A DNA stretch of 40,730 bases from Planctomycetota bacterium (lineage in GTDB: Bacteria > Planctomycetota > Phycisphaerae > UBA1845). This document shows, piece by piece, positions 1 through 10,138 of this stretch; positions within the stretch are counted from its first letter, which is position 1; every line of letters begins with the position of its first letter. A model generated the notes under the pieces. That model searched no databases, was not told where the DNA came from, and saw only the letters and a list, made by a program, of their open reading frames with translations. The position numbers and the translations under genes were made by a program. The stretch is taken from the NCBI GenBank assembly GCA_024275565.1, contig JAJRYY010000164.1, positions 1 to 40,730 on the forward strand. Reading direction: 5' to 3'.

Positions 1-32
1 CAATTGTCAAGCAGTCACGATACAATTGAGAC

Positions 33-833
33 ATGTCGTTACAAAATTCAAACCAGGACCATCCCATGCTTTCAGAAGAGCTTCAACGCGACATCCGGCA
101 AGCCACCCAGATCATTCGATCCGCAAGACACATCTGCTGTCTCACCGGGGCGGGCATCAGCGCAGAATCCGGCATCCCGACCTTCCGTGGCGACGGAGGC
201 CTGTGGAACGGAAAACGACCCGAAGAACTCGCCACACCCGAAGCATTTAACCAAAATCCCCAGGAAGTCTGGGCTTTCTACCTCGCAAGACGCCGCAAAC
301 TCAAGACTGTAAAACCAAACCCCGGCCACCATGCACTCGTCACCATCGAACAAAACGCCAACAAATTCACCCTCATCACCCAGAATGTCGATGGACTCCA
401 CGCAACCGCCGGATCCCAGAACGTCATCTGTCTCCACGGCGACATCCTCATCGACCGATGCACACATTGCCACCACCAACGCCGCGTCAAACTCGATCCA
501 GACGAACACAAAAATACAAACTCCGACAAAATCCCACACTGCCCACTTTGCAACGCCATCATGCGACCAGGCGTCGTATGGTTCGGCGAATCCCTGCCAC
601 CCGAAGCCATACAATCAGCACATTCCGCCGCCACAGATTGCGACGTCATGCTCGTCGTCGGAACCAGCGCCGTCGTACAACCAGCAGCCTCCTTCGCAAC
701 ATGGGCAAAATCCAACCACGCAACACTCATCGAAATCAACCCGGAATCAACCCCCCTCACCCACGAAACCGACCTCCACATCCCACTCAAATCTGCCCAG
801 GCGCTCTCTAAAATCGCAACCCCGCAAGCCTGA
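33..833 (+). CDS. cobB: NAD-dependent protein deacylase, sirtuin (Sir2/CobB family)
   Basis: Predicted cytosolic class III deacylase that removes acyl groups from lysines using NAD+, giving nicotinamide and O-acyl-ADP-ribose. Seen: the NAD-binding signature LTGAGISAESGIPTFRG near residues 38-54, the TQNVDGLH motif, the catalytic histidine in CLHGD, and a zinc site made of CTHC and CPLC pairs. GVVWFGE and VVGTSAVVQPA follow in the usual order. The 266-residue length fits bacterial sirtuins. Start: the ATG at 33 has almost no ribosome-binding site; the in-frame ATG at 66 follows AGGA at good spacing and may be the true start, removing only 11 residues. The coding strand is rich in A and C, unlike most plus-strand genes further along. 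It lies alone upstream of a membrane protein, so its substrate cannot be read from context. Confidence 0.95.
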   Translation: MSLQNSNQDHPMLSEELQRDIRQATQIIRSARHICCLTGAGISAESGIPTFRGDGGLWNGKRPEELATPEAFNQNPQEVWAFYLARRRKLKTVKPNPGHHALVTIEQNANKFTLITQNVDGLHATAGSQNVICLHGDILIDRCTHCHHQRRVKLDPDEHKNTNSDKIPHCPLCNAIMRPGVVWFGESLPPEAIQSAHSAATDCDVMLVVGTSAVVQPAASFATWAKSNHATLIEINPESTPLTHETDLHIPLKSAQALSKIATPQA

Positions 834-903
834 ATCCAGCACAGTTCAAGATAAGCGGGTCTGGGCACTTTTCATGCGGACACGACGGGGTAAGATCGAC
901 AAC

Positions 904-1713
904 ATGATCGAAACGTTCCTATGCCTGGTATGCGGTGGGATGATGCTCGCGATGGCGATGGGCCGACTACGCGATACATCCCCAAGGTTTGTGACGCTGG
1001 TCGGCATGATCGCGCTCGCACTCGCATCAGTCGTAACAGCCTGGTGCTGGACCCATCGACCCACCGAAATCAGCCGGATATGGTGGATCGCGGAAGCACT
1101 CTCCATCATCGCAGCCGCTTCCGCCGCAACACTCATCATCATCGCAGGCGTCTCGCAGCGAGCAATCTCAGCACAGAGAACCATGTCTGCCATCGGCGGT
1201 GCAGCCGGTACCGCGGCGGCCTGCCTCTGGATATGGACCGGCGACATCACACCAGCCTGGGGAGCAGCAGAAATCGCCATGTACGTCACCGGCCAGATCC
1301 TCGCAGCGTTCATGCTCGGAAGCGTGACCATCGCATGGCTACTAGGACACATGTACCTCACCGCGTCCAAAATGACCATCGCACCCCTCCGACGCCTGAG
1401 CAACCTTTTCGGTATCGCTGTCGGTCTACGATGGGCATACCTCCTCATCAGCATCCTGGTCCTGCACTACGGATTGCTCGCATCCGAAGAAGGCATGTCC
1501 TGGACCCGGCTGATGGGACCATGGCTTGTCATGAGCTTACGCATCGCGGTAGGCCTGCTGGCAACAGCCGTTTTCGCATGGATGGTCTCCGACTGCGTAC
1601 GCCTCAGAAGCACCCAGTCCGCAACAGGAATCCTATATTTCGCCTCGATCTTCGTATACATAGGCGAACTGAGCAGCCAACACCTTCTGACCGACCTCGG
1701 CTTACCGCTCTAA
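904..1713 (+). CDS. Multi-pass membrane protein of unknown function
   Basis: I do not recognise the family. From the ATG at 904 the protein has 269 residues and about eight hydrophobic segments, starting with FLCLVCGGMMLAMAMG and ending with a helix around ILYFASIFVYIGEL. A short loop GHMYLTASKMTIAPLRRL lies between helices in the middle; no catalytic motif is obvious. The open frame runs back to 331, but that part overlaps the sirtuin gene in another frame and has the low-complexity Ser/Thr/Pro look of a shadow, so I start at 904 (an in-frame ATG at 874 is possible). Upstream is a weak purine run GACGGGG. The zinc-ribbon gene follows 20 bases later, so the two are probably co-transcribed. 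An integral inner-membrane protein is the only safe call. Confidence 0.72.
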   Translation: MIETFLCLVCGGMMLAMAMGRLRDTSPRFVTLVGMIALALASVVTAWCWTHRPTEISRIWWIAEALSIIAAASAATLIIIAGVSQRAISAQRTMSAIGGAAGTAAACLWIWTGDITPAWGAAEIAMYVTGQILAAFMLGSVTIAWLLGHMYLTASKMTIAPLRRLSNLFGIAVGLRWAYLLISILVLHYGLLASEEGMSWTRLMGPWLVMSLRIAVGLLATAVFAWMVSDCVRLRSTQSATGILYFASIFVYIGELSSQHLLTDLGLPL

Positions 1714-1733
1714 ACACTTAAGGGACAGGACTC

Positions 1734-2171
1734 GTGCAAATCCGATACAATTGCCCAAGCGACCAGTGCGTAGCGCTCATCGAATATGAGCCAATCGAAA
1801 CACTACAGAAACCAATCCAATGCCCACGCTGCAACCTCAGCCACGACCTCAAAATCTCTCCAAAAATCAAGGAGGGAACCGTCGATGCATGCGCTGTCTG
1901 CGGATGTCGAGAACTCTTCATACGCAAGGACTTCCCGCAGGGGGTCGGCCTCGCAGTCGTCATCATCGCCGGCGCACTGAGCATTTACTTTTTCCGCAGC
2001 AACTTCATGGTCTCCTACGCAATCCTCGCAGCCGCCATCGCATTCGACTTCGTGCTATACCTCCTCACGGGACGCGTCACCACATGCTACGCATGCAGGG
2101 CGGAATATCGAAAGGTAGGACAAAACCCATCCCACGAAGCATTCGACCTCGCAACCTCGGAAAAATATTAA
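1734..2171 (+). CDS. Zinc-ribbon protein with C-terminal membrane hairpin
   Basis: A 145-residue protein starting at GTG 1734 behind AGGGACAGG. The N-terminal half carries Cys pairs (C-x5-C near residues 6-12, CPRC near 30, CAVCGC near 53) expected to hold one or two zinc ions. Two hydrophobic segments follow (GVGLAVVIIAGALSIYFF and MVSYAILAAAIAFDFVLYLL), then CYAC and a short polar tail. The design (cytosolic zinc ribbons tethered to the membrane) is seen in many planctomycete proteins of unknown role; I infer a structural or protein-binding function rather than catalysis. It sits 20 bases after the preceding membrane protein gene, suggesting one transcript, and is convergent with groEL. Confidence 0.75.
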   Translation: MQIRYNCPSDQCVALIEYEPIETLQKPIQCPRCNLSHDLKISPKIKEGTVDACAVCGCRELFIRKDFPQGVGLAVVIIAGALSIYFFRSNFMVSYAILAAAIAFDFVLYLLTGRVTTCYACRAEYRKVGQNPSHEAFDLATSEKY

Positions 2172-2284
2172 CCCCACGGTAGACGCTCGCGTAGAACCTC
2201 ACCCACATGGACGCGTATCCAGGCAGTCACCCTGAAGGCGACCGCTCAACCCCTCTCAGATCAGTCCATTCCCATCGCAACCCC

Positions 2285-2319
2285 AAAAAAATACCCCACG
2301 ACAACGGTCGCAGGGTATT
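2285..2319 (-). terminator. Intrinsic terminator of groES-groEL
   Basis: On the minus strand a 13-bp stem (AATACCCTGCGAC against GTCGTGGGGTATT, two G-U pairs) with loop CGTT is followed directly by a T run. It lies about 50 bases beyond the groEL stop, as expected for the end of the operon. Confidence 0.85.
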
Positions 2320-2370
2320 GGAATGTCAATGATGTAGATGCCACCGAGTAAAGCGGGGCAGCCGTCGGAA

Positions 2371-4062
2371 TTACATGCCCGGCATTCCCATGCCACCCAT
2401 GCCGCCCATTCCGCCCATACCACCCATGCCGCCCATTCCACCCATCCCGGGAGGAGGACCGCCAGCACCAGTGTTCTTTTCCTTGATCTCGCTGACAACA
2501 GCATCGGTCGTCAGAAGCAGGCTCGCGACGGACGCAGCGTTCTGGAGTGCGATCCGCTCAACCTTGGTGGGAACGAGAATCCCAGCCTTCACCATGTCCT
2601 TATAGTCGCCCGTGAGCGCATCGTATCCGAAGTTCGAATCAGAAGATTCCATCACCTTCTGGCAGACGATCGCACCGTCGACACCGGCATTTGCGGCGAT
2701 CTGCTTGATCGGAGCACTGATCGCACGACGCACGATGTCTGCCCCGGTCTTCTGGTCACCCTTCAGCTTCTTGACAACCCCGTCAATCATCGCAGACGCA
2801 CGAATCACCGCGACACCACCACCGGGCAGAACACCCTCTTCGACTGCAGCACGACATGCGTGCAATGCGTCTTCAACGCGGGCTTTCTTTTCCTTCATCT
2901 CGACTTCAGTCGCAGCCCCGACATTGACCTGAGCAACGCCACCGGACAGCTTCGCGAGACGTTCTTCCAGTTTTTCGCGATCGTAATCGCTGCTGGTCAC
3001 TTCGATCTCATTCTTAATCTGCTCGATCCGCGTCTTGATGGCGTTACCACTTCCACCCCCCTCGACGATCGTGCAGGAATCCTTGTCAATCGTGACCTTC
3101 TTGGCCTGACCGAGATCCTTCATTTCGATGTTTTCAAGCTTGACGCCAAGATCCTCAAAGACAGCCTGACCGCCCGTCAGGACAGCCATATCTTCAAGCA
3201 TCGCCTTCCGACGATCGCCAAAACCAGGAGCCTTCACCGCACAGACCTGCAGCGTTCCACGAAGCTTGTTCACAACCAGCGTCGCGAGTGCTTCGCCTTC
3301 AATATCTTCAGCAATGATCAGCAGCGGACGACCAGCCTGTGCAGCTTTCTCCAGGACTGGAACGAGCTCCTTGATCGCGGAAATCTTCTTCTCGTGGATC
3401 AGAATGAGTGGCTTCTCAAGCACGCATGAGAGATTCTCAAACTTGTTGATGAAATGCGGGGAAAGGTAACCCTTGTCGAACTGCATACCCTCAACAAGCT
3501 CAACAGCCGTATCAAGACCCTTGCCCTCTTCAACCGTAATCACGCCATCCTTGCCAACCTTGTCCATCGCCTTGGCGATGATCTTGCCGATTTCCAGATC
3601 GTGATTCGCGGCGCTCGTACCAACCTGAGCAACCTGATCGCTGTTCTTCACAGGATTGCTCATCTCTTCGAGCTTCCCGATGATGGCTGTCACTGCTGCC
3701 TCAATACCACGCTTCAGCTCCATGGCGTTCGCACCAGCTGCCACATTCTTGAGGCCTTCATCAAAAAGAGCTTCCGCATACACGGTGGCAGTCGTGGTTC
3801 CATCGCCAGCAACCGTGCTCGTCTTGGAAGCGACTTCCTTCACCATCTGGGCGCCCATATTCTCGTTGGCATCTTCCAGTTCGATCTCCTTGGCAACCGT
3901 GACGCCATCCTTGGTGACCGTCGGAGAACCGAAGGATTTTTCGATGACGACGTTGCGACCGCACGGTCCAAGTGTCACCTTCACTGCTTTTGCGAGTTGT
4001 TTCACCCCGCGGCGGACGGCCTCACGACCCTCCATATCAAATGCAATTTGTTTCGCTGCCAT
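2371..4062 (-). CDS. groL: Chaperonin GroEL (60 kDa)
   Basis: Cytosolic tetradecameric chaperonin subunit that folds proteins with ATP and GroES. Seen: N-terminus [32 protein letters not shown], the ATP-site motif GDGTTTATV, the [14 protein letters not shown] segment, [15 protein letters not shown], and the Gly-rich [13 protein letters not shown]. The 563-residue length is slightly above the usual 540-550 because of a long C-terminal GGM repeat ending GMPGM. The GGM tail normally projects into the folding cavity. Start ATG at 4062 is preceded by GAGAGG. groES is 106 bases upstream on the same strand and a terminator lies downstream, so this is a classical two-gene heat-shock operon. No CIRCE element is visible (see the repeat at 4514-4561). 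Confidence 0.98.
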   Translation of the reverse strand: MAAKQIAFDMEGREAVRRGVKQLAKAVKVTLGPCGRNVVIEKSFGSPTVTKDGVTVAKEIELEDANENMGAQMVKEVASKTSTVAGDGTTTATVYAEALFDEGLKNVAAGANAMELKRGIEAAVTAIIGKLEEMSNPVKNSDQVAQVGTSAANHDLEIGKIIAKAMDKVGKDGVITVEEGKGLDTAVELVEGMQFDKGYLSPHFINKFENLSCVLEKPLILIHEKKISAIKELVPVLEKAAQAGRPLLIIAEDIEGEALATLVVNKLRGTLQVCAVKAPGFGDRRKAMLEDMAVLTGGQAVFEDLGVKLENIEMKDLGQAKKVTIDKDSCTIVEGGGSGNAIKTRIEQIKNEIEVTSSDYDREKLEERLAKLSGGVAQVNVGAATEVEMKEKKARVEDALHACRAAVEEGVLPGGGVAVIRASAMIDGVVKKLKGDQKTGADIVRRAISAPIKQIAANAGVDGAIVCQKVMESSDSNFGYDALTGDYKDMVKAGILVPTKVERIALQNAASVASLLLTTDAVVSEIKEKNTGAGGPPPGMGGMGGMGGMGGMGGMGGMGMPGM

Positions 4063-4168
4063 TCTGATCAGCCTCTCGTTGAGTGGGAGTTCTATAGTTG
4101 TCGTTTCATACCAGACAAACGCCTCAAGGACGCCTTAGATTCGAACGCTCCTGACCGCCCGAGTCCTC

Positions 4169-4465
4169 TTAGCCGACGACGCCGAGGATGTCGGATTCGT
4201 CCATGATGAGGTATTCCTCGCCATCGACCTTGATTTCCGTCCCGGCGTAGCTCGTGAAGACGACCTCGTCGTTCTTCTGCACCTGCAAACCGCTGCGAGA
4301 ACCGTCATCCAGAACACGACCCGTCCCAATCGCCTGAATCACGCCGCGCTTGGGCTTTTCGGTCGCTGAATCAGGAAGGACAATACCACCCGCCGTCATG
4401 GACTCTGCCTCGACGCGTTTCACGATGACTTTGTCACCCAATGGTCTGATGTTGAGCTTGGCCAT
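4169..4465 (-). CDS. groS: Co-chaperonin GroES (10 kDa)
   Basis: Heptameric lid of the GroEL cage. The 98-residue protein begins MAKLNIRPLGDKVIVKRVE, has the mobile loop ESMTAGGIVLPDSATEKPKRG, and ends YLIMDESDILGVVG, all typical of the family. The open frame extends 27 codons further upstream, but those codons run through the promoter repeats; the ATG at 4465 is preceded by AAAGGAG ten bases away and gives the standard length. It is the first gene of the groES-groEL operon, with 106 bases before groEL. A candidate -10 box TAAAAT (4499-4504, minus strand) and two tandem palindromic repeats lie just upstream. Confidence 0.97.
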   Translation of the reverse strand: MAKLNIRPLGDKVIVKRVEAESMTAGGIVLPDSATEKPKRGVIQAIGTGRVLDDGSRSGLQVQKNDEVVFTSYAGTEIKVDGEEYLIMDESDILGVVG

Positions 4466-4513
4466 TTTCAAAAGACTCCTTTCGCTGGAACAAGATCCAT
4501 TTATCTGCCAGTT

Positions 4514-4561
4514 ACCCCACACTTTGGGGATCGACGTACCCCACACTCAGGGGACTGACGT
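4514..4561 (-). promoter_or_regulatory. Two tandem 24-bp palindromic repeats upstream of groES (candidate operator)
   Basis: Two adjacent units, 4514-4537 and 4538-4561, match at 20 of 24 positions; each contains an inverted repeat CCCC-ACACTNN-GGGG. They lie 49-96 bases before the groES start and just upstream of the candidate -10 box TAAAAT, so they would cover the -35 region. They could be the binding site of a heat-shock regulator in place of CIRCE, or an instance of the tandem duplications found across the window. Confidence 0.5.
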
Positions 4562-4886
4562 AACGGATCCGGTAGATGCACTGGCTGCTGAACGCCTGCC
4601 CACCCCAGGTCGAAAACGCGTAACTGGAGCGTAGGCGCACTGTACCGTCGCAATAGGCGATGCAACATGGATGCCAGAACGACACCACCGGGGAAAAAAT
4701 ACAAACAATGACATAAACCATGGAAATACAACAGGTTACGTCGCGCAAGCATACGCCTCAAACCACGGACCTGGACTGAATATCGCGGTTTCGGGCTGCC
4801 AAATGGGGAAAATCTGCCAGATTGGCAGAGATTTTCGGGCGTTGGGAAGGCGATTCGAGAGATGAGAGGTGAGTCAATATACCGAC

Positions 4887-4924
4887 AAAAAACCGGCTGA
4901 TCGTTCCTGAGAACGATCAGCCGG
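4887..4924 (-). terminator. Intrinsic terminator of the Gly/Tyr-rich exported-protein gene
   Basis: A perfect 14-bp stem (CCGGCTGATCGTTC with GAACGATCAGCCGG, loop of four) is followed on the minus strand by a T run (4892 down to 4887). It lies about 80 bases beyond the stop at 5007. Confidence 0.88.
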
Positions 4925-5006
4925 GTCAAAAGTAACACTTGAACTCTGACGTCATGCACACATGTTGCCGCGATGCTCCCTCGTTGCCGCAATTCGCCGA
5001 GCAGGC

Positions 5007-5777
5007 TTAGTGCCTCGCTCCACCGTGACGGATTCCGCGACTGATGCTCCGGCCAATGCTGTGCCCGACACCGTGAGCAACATCCCGGCGAATCTGTCTT
5101 CCGATGCTTCTGCCACGATGCGAGCGACCGTATCCGCGGTGGGTGTTGTAGTTCAGACCCACCGACAACCCGGGATTGTACCCATAACCGTATCCGCCGA
5201 CGCGTACGCCGACTCCCGCATGGGGACCATACCCTACGCCAACACCGTAAACCCCGTGACCGACAAAACCGGGATAATACCCGGGGACGCCGCCATAGGC
5301 GCCGATCACCTGACTGGTTTGCACGACCGGCGTCGAGCGCTGAACCGTTCTGTAGTATCCCTCGCGGACCAGAACCCGCTCATTGCGGCAGAGACGCTGA
5401 GTCGCGTGTCCGGCACTGCTGACCGTCCGATATCCCGTGATTTCCCCATAATTGTTGTATGTAGGAATTTGTCGCGAACTGGTCACCGTCGGCACATCCT
5501 CGCAGACCTCCTGCATGGCATACTCAGCAGGTACCCAGATCTGGTCGGTGCTCTGAACAACCGCAGGCCTGGTCACAGTCACTACGCCCGCATGCACCGG
5601 AACGTGCGCTCCGACGCCAACTCCGACGCTTAATGCCAGATCGCCCGCCCTGGCTGAGTTCTGCATGCCGAATCCGATCCCAGCCGCCAGAGCAGCCAGC
5701 ATCGCCAATCGTCCCAGACCCGTCTTCCGGGCTGCACTCATTGTTTTGGTCGCATTCATCGCCTGTCTCGCATCCAT
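5007..5777 (-). CDS. Exported Gly/Tyr-rich protein of unknown function
   Basis: A 256-residue protein with a signal peptide: after an Arg/Lys-containing N-terminus comes the hydrophobic stretch GLGRLAMLAALAAGIGFGM and a likely Ala-x-Ala cleavage site at SARA. The middle contains RPAVVQSTDQIWVPAEYAM and several Tyr/Arg/Val segments with paired Cys (EVCEDV, RLCRNE). The last 110 residues are rich in Gly, Tyr, His and Arg (for example GYGYGYNPG) and end in a basic Ser-Arg-Gly tail. This composition suggests a cell-wall, surface or nucleic-acid-binding role, but nothing catalytic is visible. I chose ATG 5777 because GGAGGA lies nine bases upstream; the open frame extends 16 codons further. Its own terminator lies downstream. 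Alternative: a periplasmic structural protein. Confidence 0.75.
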   Translation of the reverse strand: MDARQAMNATKTMSAARKTGLGRLAMLAALAAGIGFGMQNSARAGDLALSVGVGVGAHVPVHAGVVTVTRPAVVQSTDQIWVPAEYAMQEVCEDVPTVTSSRQIPTYNNYGEITGYRTVSSAGHATQRLCRNERVLVREGYYRTVQRSTPVVQTSQVIGAYGGVPGYYPGFVGHGVYGVGVGYGPHAGVGVRVGGYGYGYNPGLSVGLNYNTHRGYGRSHRGRSIGRQIRRDVAHGVGHSIGRSISRGIRHGGARH

Positions 5778-5966
5778 CGCCTGTGTCCTCCGGTTGTACG
5801 GTTCCACCGCCTCTACCGCCAGCATTCCTCTACCGTCAGTATACGAAGCGATTGTCCATCAGTCGCCTCGATATGGTTGACAGGCGCAAACTAATTTGGA
5901 TAGGCAAAAAAGGGGGAAATCACGCAAAACGCTCATAACCCCTTCAATAGCAATAAATTACGTTAA

Positions 5967-7445
5967 TCAGCCATTTTCAAGCCGAATGCGCTGGCACGCC
6001 CGATAAGCGAATAGCCCGAATATGACAGCGACAACCAACTGAACCCCAAGTCCCAGGCGTACATCTACATCGACTTCCGCGAAACCGCTGATAATGACCC
6101 CGATCGGCGAGCAGGCGAATAGCTGGCTGAACACCGGATCCGGCGTGCTGTAACCATCCCAGACCATGCTTGCACGGACGGAATCAACCCCCAGGGGGAG
6201 TGCCCAGAGTCCGATAACAAACAGCATGATGACCGTCCATGCCCGTTGGCCACGGATGTGGAGCAGGGTCATGAGCGATTCGAAGGCGATGAGCGCGAAG
6301 AAGGTGGCCAGCAGGGTTTCGATCGTGCGCTGCGTCTGTGGTGCCCGGAAACTGTCCACACCGGCCATGACGATGAGGACAGTTGCGATGATTGGAACCA
6401 GGATCGGCCAGCCCCTGCTGACGCGTTTTTCAGCCTCAACGCCGCGCGTGATGGAAACCCGCGCGTGGGCAGCTGCCCCGACAGCGATCATCGCGAACAG
6501 CATCCCGACCGAGAGGTTCACGATGTGGATCACGGGGATCATTTTGTACAGGTCGTTTATAATCCCTCGTGGCAAGCTGCTCACAAGAACGGCCCAATCT
6601 CCCTCCTGATGCGCCCAGATCGCCACTGCGTTTGTCACAAGCCAGAGTGTCATCAAGCCCAGTCCGCCGATGACCCCAAAAACGGGAAGATCCGGGCGTG
6701 TGAATTTACGCGAAGCAGCCCACGCCCAGATGAAGACCATCAGGAGTGCGTAGGCAGCCATAAGGATGGGCACCATGTCTCCGCCCCTGGTGTCGCCGAC
6801 CAACCAAGCCATTGAGAGGTAACCCAGATATGTCCCTGTTCCCAACCCGATGGCCGGGAAAAATATCGTACCCGCACTCGACATGCCCAGTCCGATAAGG
6901 GGTCCGATCGGGCTTATTGGTTTTCGGGGACCAATGGCCAGGACGACCGAAGCACTCCAGGCCATCATGCCCACGATGAGTAGGAACAGATTTCCAAGGA
7001 ACCATCCGAACATTCCAGCGCCACCACCGAAACGAACAACCCCCGCTCCCACGATGATGCCCACCAGATATAGCGTCACCACCTGGAGCGTAGGTCCGAA
7101 TATGTATCCGAGGATGACGTTTCTGGCAGTCATGGGTGAGAGGCGGTGGGATTCGAGCATCTGAGAGGTGATGTCGCGCGAGACGCCGCGGAATACCGCG
7201 TTGCACCCACCGGGGATGATGAGGATCATCTGGATAAGGGCTATCACATATATTGCACCGTCGCAGTACTGCCCCAGACTGATTCCGGGATCGAGACGCC
7301 GAGCGCCCATCAGCCCGGCGATGAGCAGTATGGCATAGAAGACTGCGAAGGATAACAGCCGACGCACGCCTCCGAGAATCCGGAACTGCGCCCAGATGAT
7401 TGCGTTTGGAACAATGAATGTGCTTGGCATGGCCTGAAGTTGCAC
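5967..7445 (-). CDS. ABC-2 type transporter, permease subunit
   Basis: About twelve hydrophobic segments over 492 residues make this an integral membrane protein. An N-terminal helix near GVRRLLSFAVFYAILLIAGLMGARRLD, and a loop with SRDITSQMLESHRLSPMTARNVILGYIFGP, resemble the coupling-helix region of ABC-2 permeases that act with a single ATPase. It lies downstream of an ABC ATPase on the same strand, the usual arrangement for such an exporter; the substrate is unknown. Start: the GTG at 7445 (as given) and an ATG at 7430 are both possible; neither has a convincing ribosome-binding site, and the perfect inverted repeat at 7471-7534 lies just before them. The C-terminus ends in a helix followed by RLENG. 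Confidence 0.85.
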   Translation of the reverse strand: MQLQAMPSTFIVPNAIIWAQFRILGGVRRLLSFAVFYAILLIAGLMGARRLDPGISLGQYCDGAIYVIALIQMILIIPGGCNAVFRGVSRDITSQMLESHRLSPMTARNVILGYIFGPTLQVVTLYLVGIIVGAGVVRFGGGAGMFGWFLGNLFLLIVGMMAWSASVVLAIGPRKPISPIGPLIGLGMSSAGTIFFPAIGLGTGTYLGYLSMAWLVGDTRGGDMVPILMAAYALLMVFIWAWAASRKFTRPDLPVFGVIGGLGLMTLWLVTNAVAIWAHQEGDWAVLVSSLPRGIINDLYKMIPVIHIVNLSVGMLFAMIAVGAAAHARVSITRGVEAEKRVSRGWPILVPIIATVLIVMAGVDSFRAPQTQRTIETLLATFFALIAFESLMTLLHIRGQRAWTVIMLFVIGLWALPLGVDSVRASMVWDGYSTPDPVFSQLFACSPIGVIISGFAEVDVDVRLGLGVQLVVAVIFGLFAYRACQRIRLENG

Positions 7446-7470
7446 CTCACTGATTGCGACGTTTTTGTTA

Positions 7471-7534
7471 TCCGAGCCGTGACCGTAAGGGAGCGGTTTC
7501 TATGGTGTCCGCTCCCTTACGGTCACGGCTCGGA
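7471..7534. repeat. Perfect 26-bp inverted repeat (REP/MITE-like palindrome) inside the ABC operon
   Basis: Arms 7471-7496 and 7509-7534 are perfectly complementary over 26 bp with a 12-base loop; the left arm starts TCCGAGCCGTGACC. It begins six bases after the stop codon of the ABC ATPase. Neither strand has a T run directly after it, so it is not a standard intrinsic terminator. From memory, sequences with the core CCGTGACCGTAAGGGAGCGG recur in planctomycete genomes; a dispersed palindromic element is my preferred reading. Confidence 0.85.
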
Positions 7535-7540
7535 ATTCAC

Positions 7541-8611
7541 CTAATCTACCTGTTTCACGCCTGCGTCGAGATATACCTGCTCCAGGGAATCGCCGAGCTG
7601 TTCGAACGATGCGATGAGAACCGATCTCTGTACAATCTCTCGCAATAGCCCGGCTGCCTTGATTTTATCGTCGTGGTATTCAAAAACCCACTCCATATCG
7701 GCATTGGCCCCCGTTGCGTGGACGATCTCACTGACACCCTCAATCCCAGCCAGCAGCTCGGAGATCGCCTCATCCGCACGCGCCACCGTCATGCGGTATC
7801 GACTTCTGCCCTCTGCCCGGTCATGGAGGTCTTCGACGCGTCCGAAGCGGAGAAATCGACCGTGCTCGATGATCGCGATATGGGTACAATATTCCTCAAG
7901 GTCAGCCAATATGTGCGAGGAAACAATGAGCGCCCTGCCCATGTCGCGGAGGCTTGCCAGTACTTTTCGGAACTGGATGCGGCCGGCGGGGTCGAGACCG
8001 GCTGATGGTTCGTCGAGGAGTATGACGAGTGGATCGGGCAACAGCGTCCGGGCGACCGTGATGCGCTGCTTCATCCCACGGGAGAGATTTTTGATCGGCT
8101 CGTCGCGTTTATCGGTCAGCCAAAGCTGTTCAAGCCAATAGTCGATGCGTTCCGCCACGGTGTCGGTGGGGATGTCGTAGGCGTGTCCGATGAAGGTCAG
8201 GAACTGGAGGACGGTCATTTCCTCATAAACCGGGGGCGAATCCGGGGCGAATCCGATGTGCCTGCGGACGTTTCGGGATCGGCCAAAGACGTCCTCGCCC
8301 ATGATCTCGGTGCGTCCGGATGTGGGCGACTGAAGCCCTGCCATCGCACGAAGGAGCGTGGTTTTTCCCGCGCCATTGGGTCCGATCAGGCCGAGCAGGT
8401 CTCCAGCGCGAAGTTCGAAGCTCATATCTGCAACAGCCACCAGCTTCTCGAATACGACGCGGACACCGTCCACCTTTGCGAGGAGGGTGGCGGACTCGCG
8501 GGGTGGTTTCCCTGAGATTGGTTTCCCTGAGATTGGTTTCCCTGGGACAGGTTGCCCTGGGACTGGTTGCTCTGGGGTTGATGGCTTTGACAGTTCCGTC
8601 TGATGCTGCAT
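7541..8611 (-). CDS. ABC transporter, ATP-binding subunit
   Basis: Cytosolic ATPase expected to drive the adjacent ABC-2 permease. Seen: Walker A GPNGAGKT near residues 77-84, a Q-loop at GLQSPTSG, the signature NLSRGMKQR, Walker B LVILLDEPSAGLDP, and the switch histidine in IVSSHILADLEE. The C-terminal third is an accessory domain. Start ATG 8611 has GGAG eight bases upstream. Residues 11-36 before the fold are five imperfect copies of a Pro-Gly-Lys pentapeptide encoded by five 15-bp repeats (8505-8579), an unusual N-terminal extension. The permease gene follows after 95 bases containing the perfect inverted repeat. The ATPase is divergent from enolase. Confidence 0.95.
   Translation of the reverse strand: MQHQTELSKPSTPEQPVPGQPVPGKPISGKPISGKPPRESATLLAKVDGVRVVFEKLVAVADMSFELRAGDLLGLIGPNGAGKTTLLRAMAGLQSPTSGRTEIMGEDVFGRSRNVRRHIGFAPDSPPVYEEMTVLQFLTFIGHAYDIPTDTVAERIDYWLEQLWLTDKRDEPIKNLSRGMKQRITVARTLLPDPLVILLDEPSAGLDPAGRIQFRKVLASLRDMGRALIVSSHILADLEEYCTHIAIIEHGRFLRFGRVEDLHDRAEGRSRYRMTVARADEAISELLAGIEGVSEIVHATGANADMEWVFEYHDDKIKAAGLLREIVQRSVLIASFEQLGDSLEQVYLDAGVKQVD
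8505..8579 (-). repeat. Five 15-bp in-frame tandem repeats in the ABC ATPase N-terminus
   Basis: Units begin at 8505, 8520, 8535, 8550 and 8565; the first two are identical and the others drift. They encode a five-residue Pro/Gly/Lys pattern ahead of the ATPase fold. Confidence 0.9.
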
Positions 8612-8744
8612 CGGGTGTTCTCCGCATCTTGAGACGTGCGTTGGTCTCCACTATAGTCGCTGCTCGTCTTTTGTGTTGTATAGAATCGGCGGGTATTTTT
8701 GTAACGCGGCGGTGCAGCGTGTGAATCGCGCGGACCGATAGTAA

Positions 8745-10082
<1,338 letters not shown>

Positions 10083-10094
10083 GATGCGCAAAGT

Positions 10095-10136
10095 GGTTTT
10101 GTATCGCTGCAACGAGGTTTTGTAGCGCTGCAACGA
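10095..10136 (+). repeat. Two tandem 21-bp repeats between eno and the next gene
   Basis: Units 10095-10115 and 10116-10136 differ at one base. They fill the spacer directly before the GTG start at 10139. Confidence 0.9.
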
Positions 10137-10138
10137 AA

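Larger units (their letters stand above)
4466..5006. other. 541-base intergenic region between groES and the exported-protein gene
   Basis: No convincing gene. It holds the groES promoter repeats, a hairpin at 4809-4835 built on CTGCCA/TGGCAG with A- and T-rich flanks, and the terminator at 4887-4924. A 163-codon open frame on the minus strand runs through all these signals and has no family features, so I do not call it. Confidence 0.6.

Noticed and set aside
331-903. N-terminal extension of the membrane protein at 904
   Set aside because: It lies within the sirtuin gene in another frame and has the low-complexity composition of an antiphase reading.
4501-4992. 163-codon open frame on the minus strand upstream of groES
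   Set aside because: It runs through the groES promoter repeats and a terminator, has no family motif, and no ribosome-binding site.
7454-7648. 64-codon plus-strand frame across the 26-bp palindrome
   Set aside because: It is a reading through the inverted repeat and the antisense of the ABC ATPase end, not a gene.
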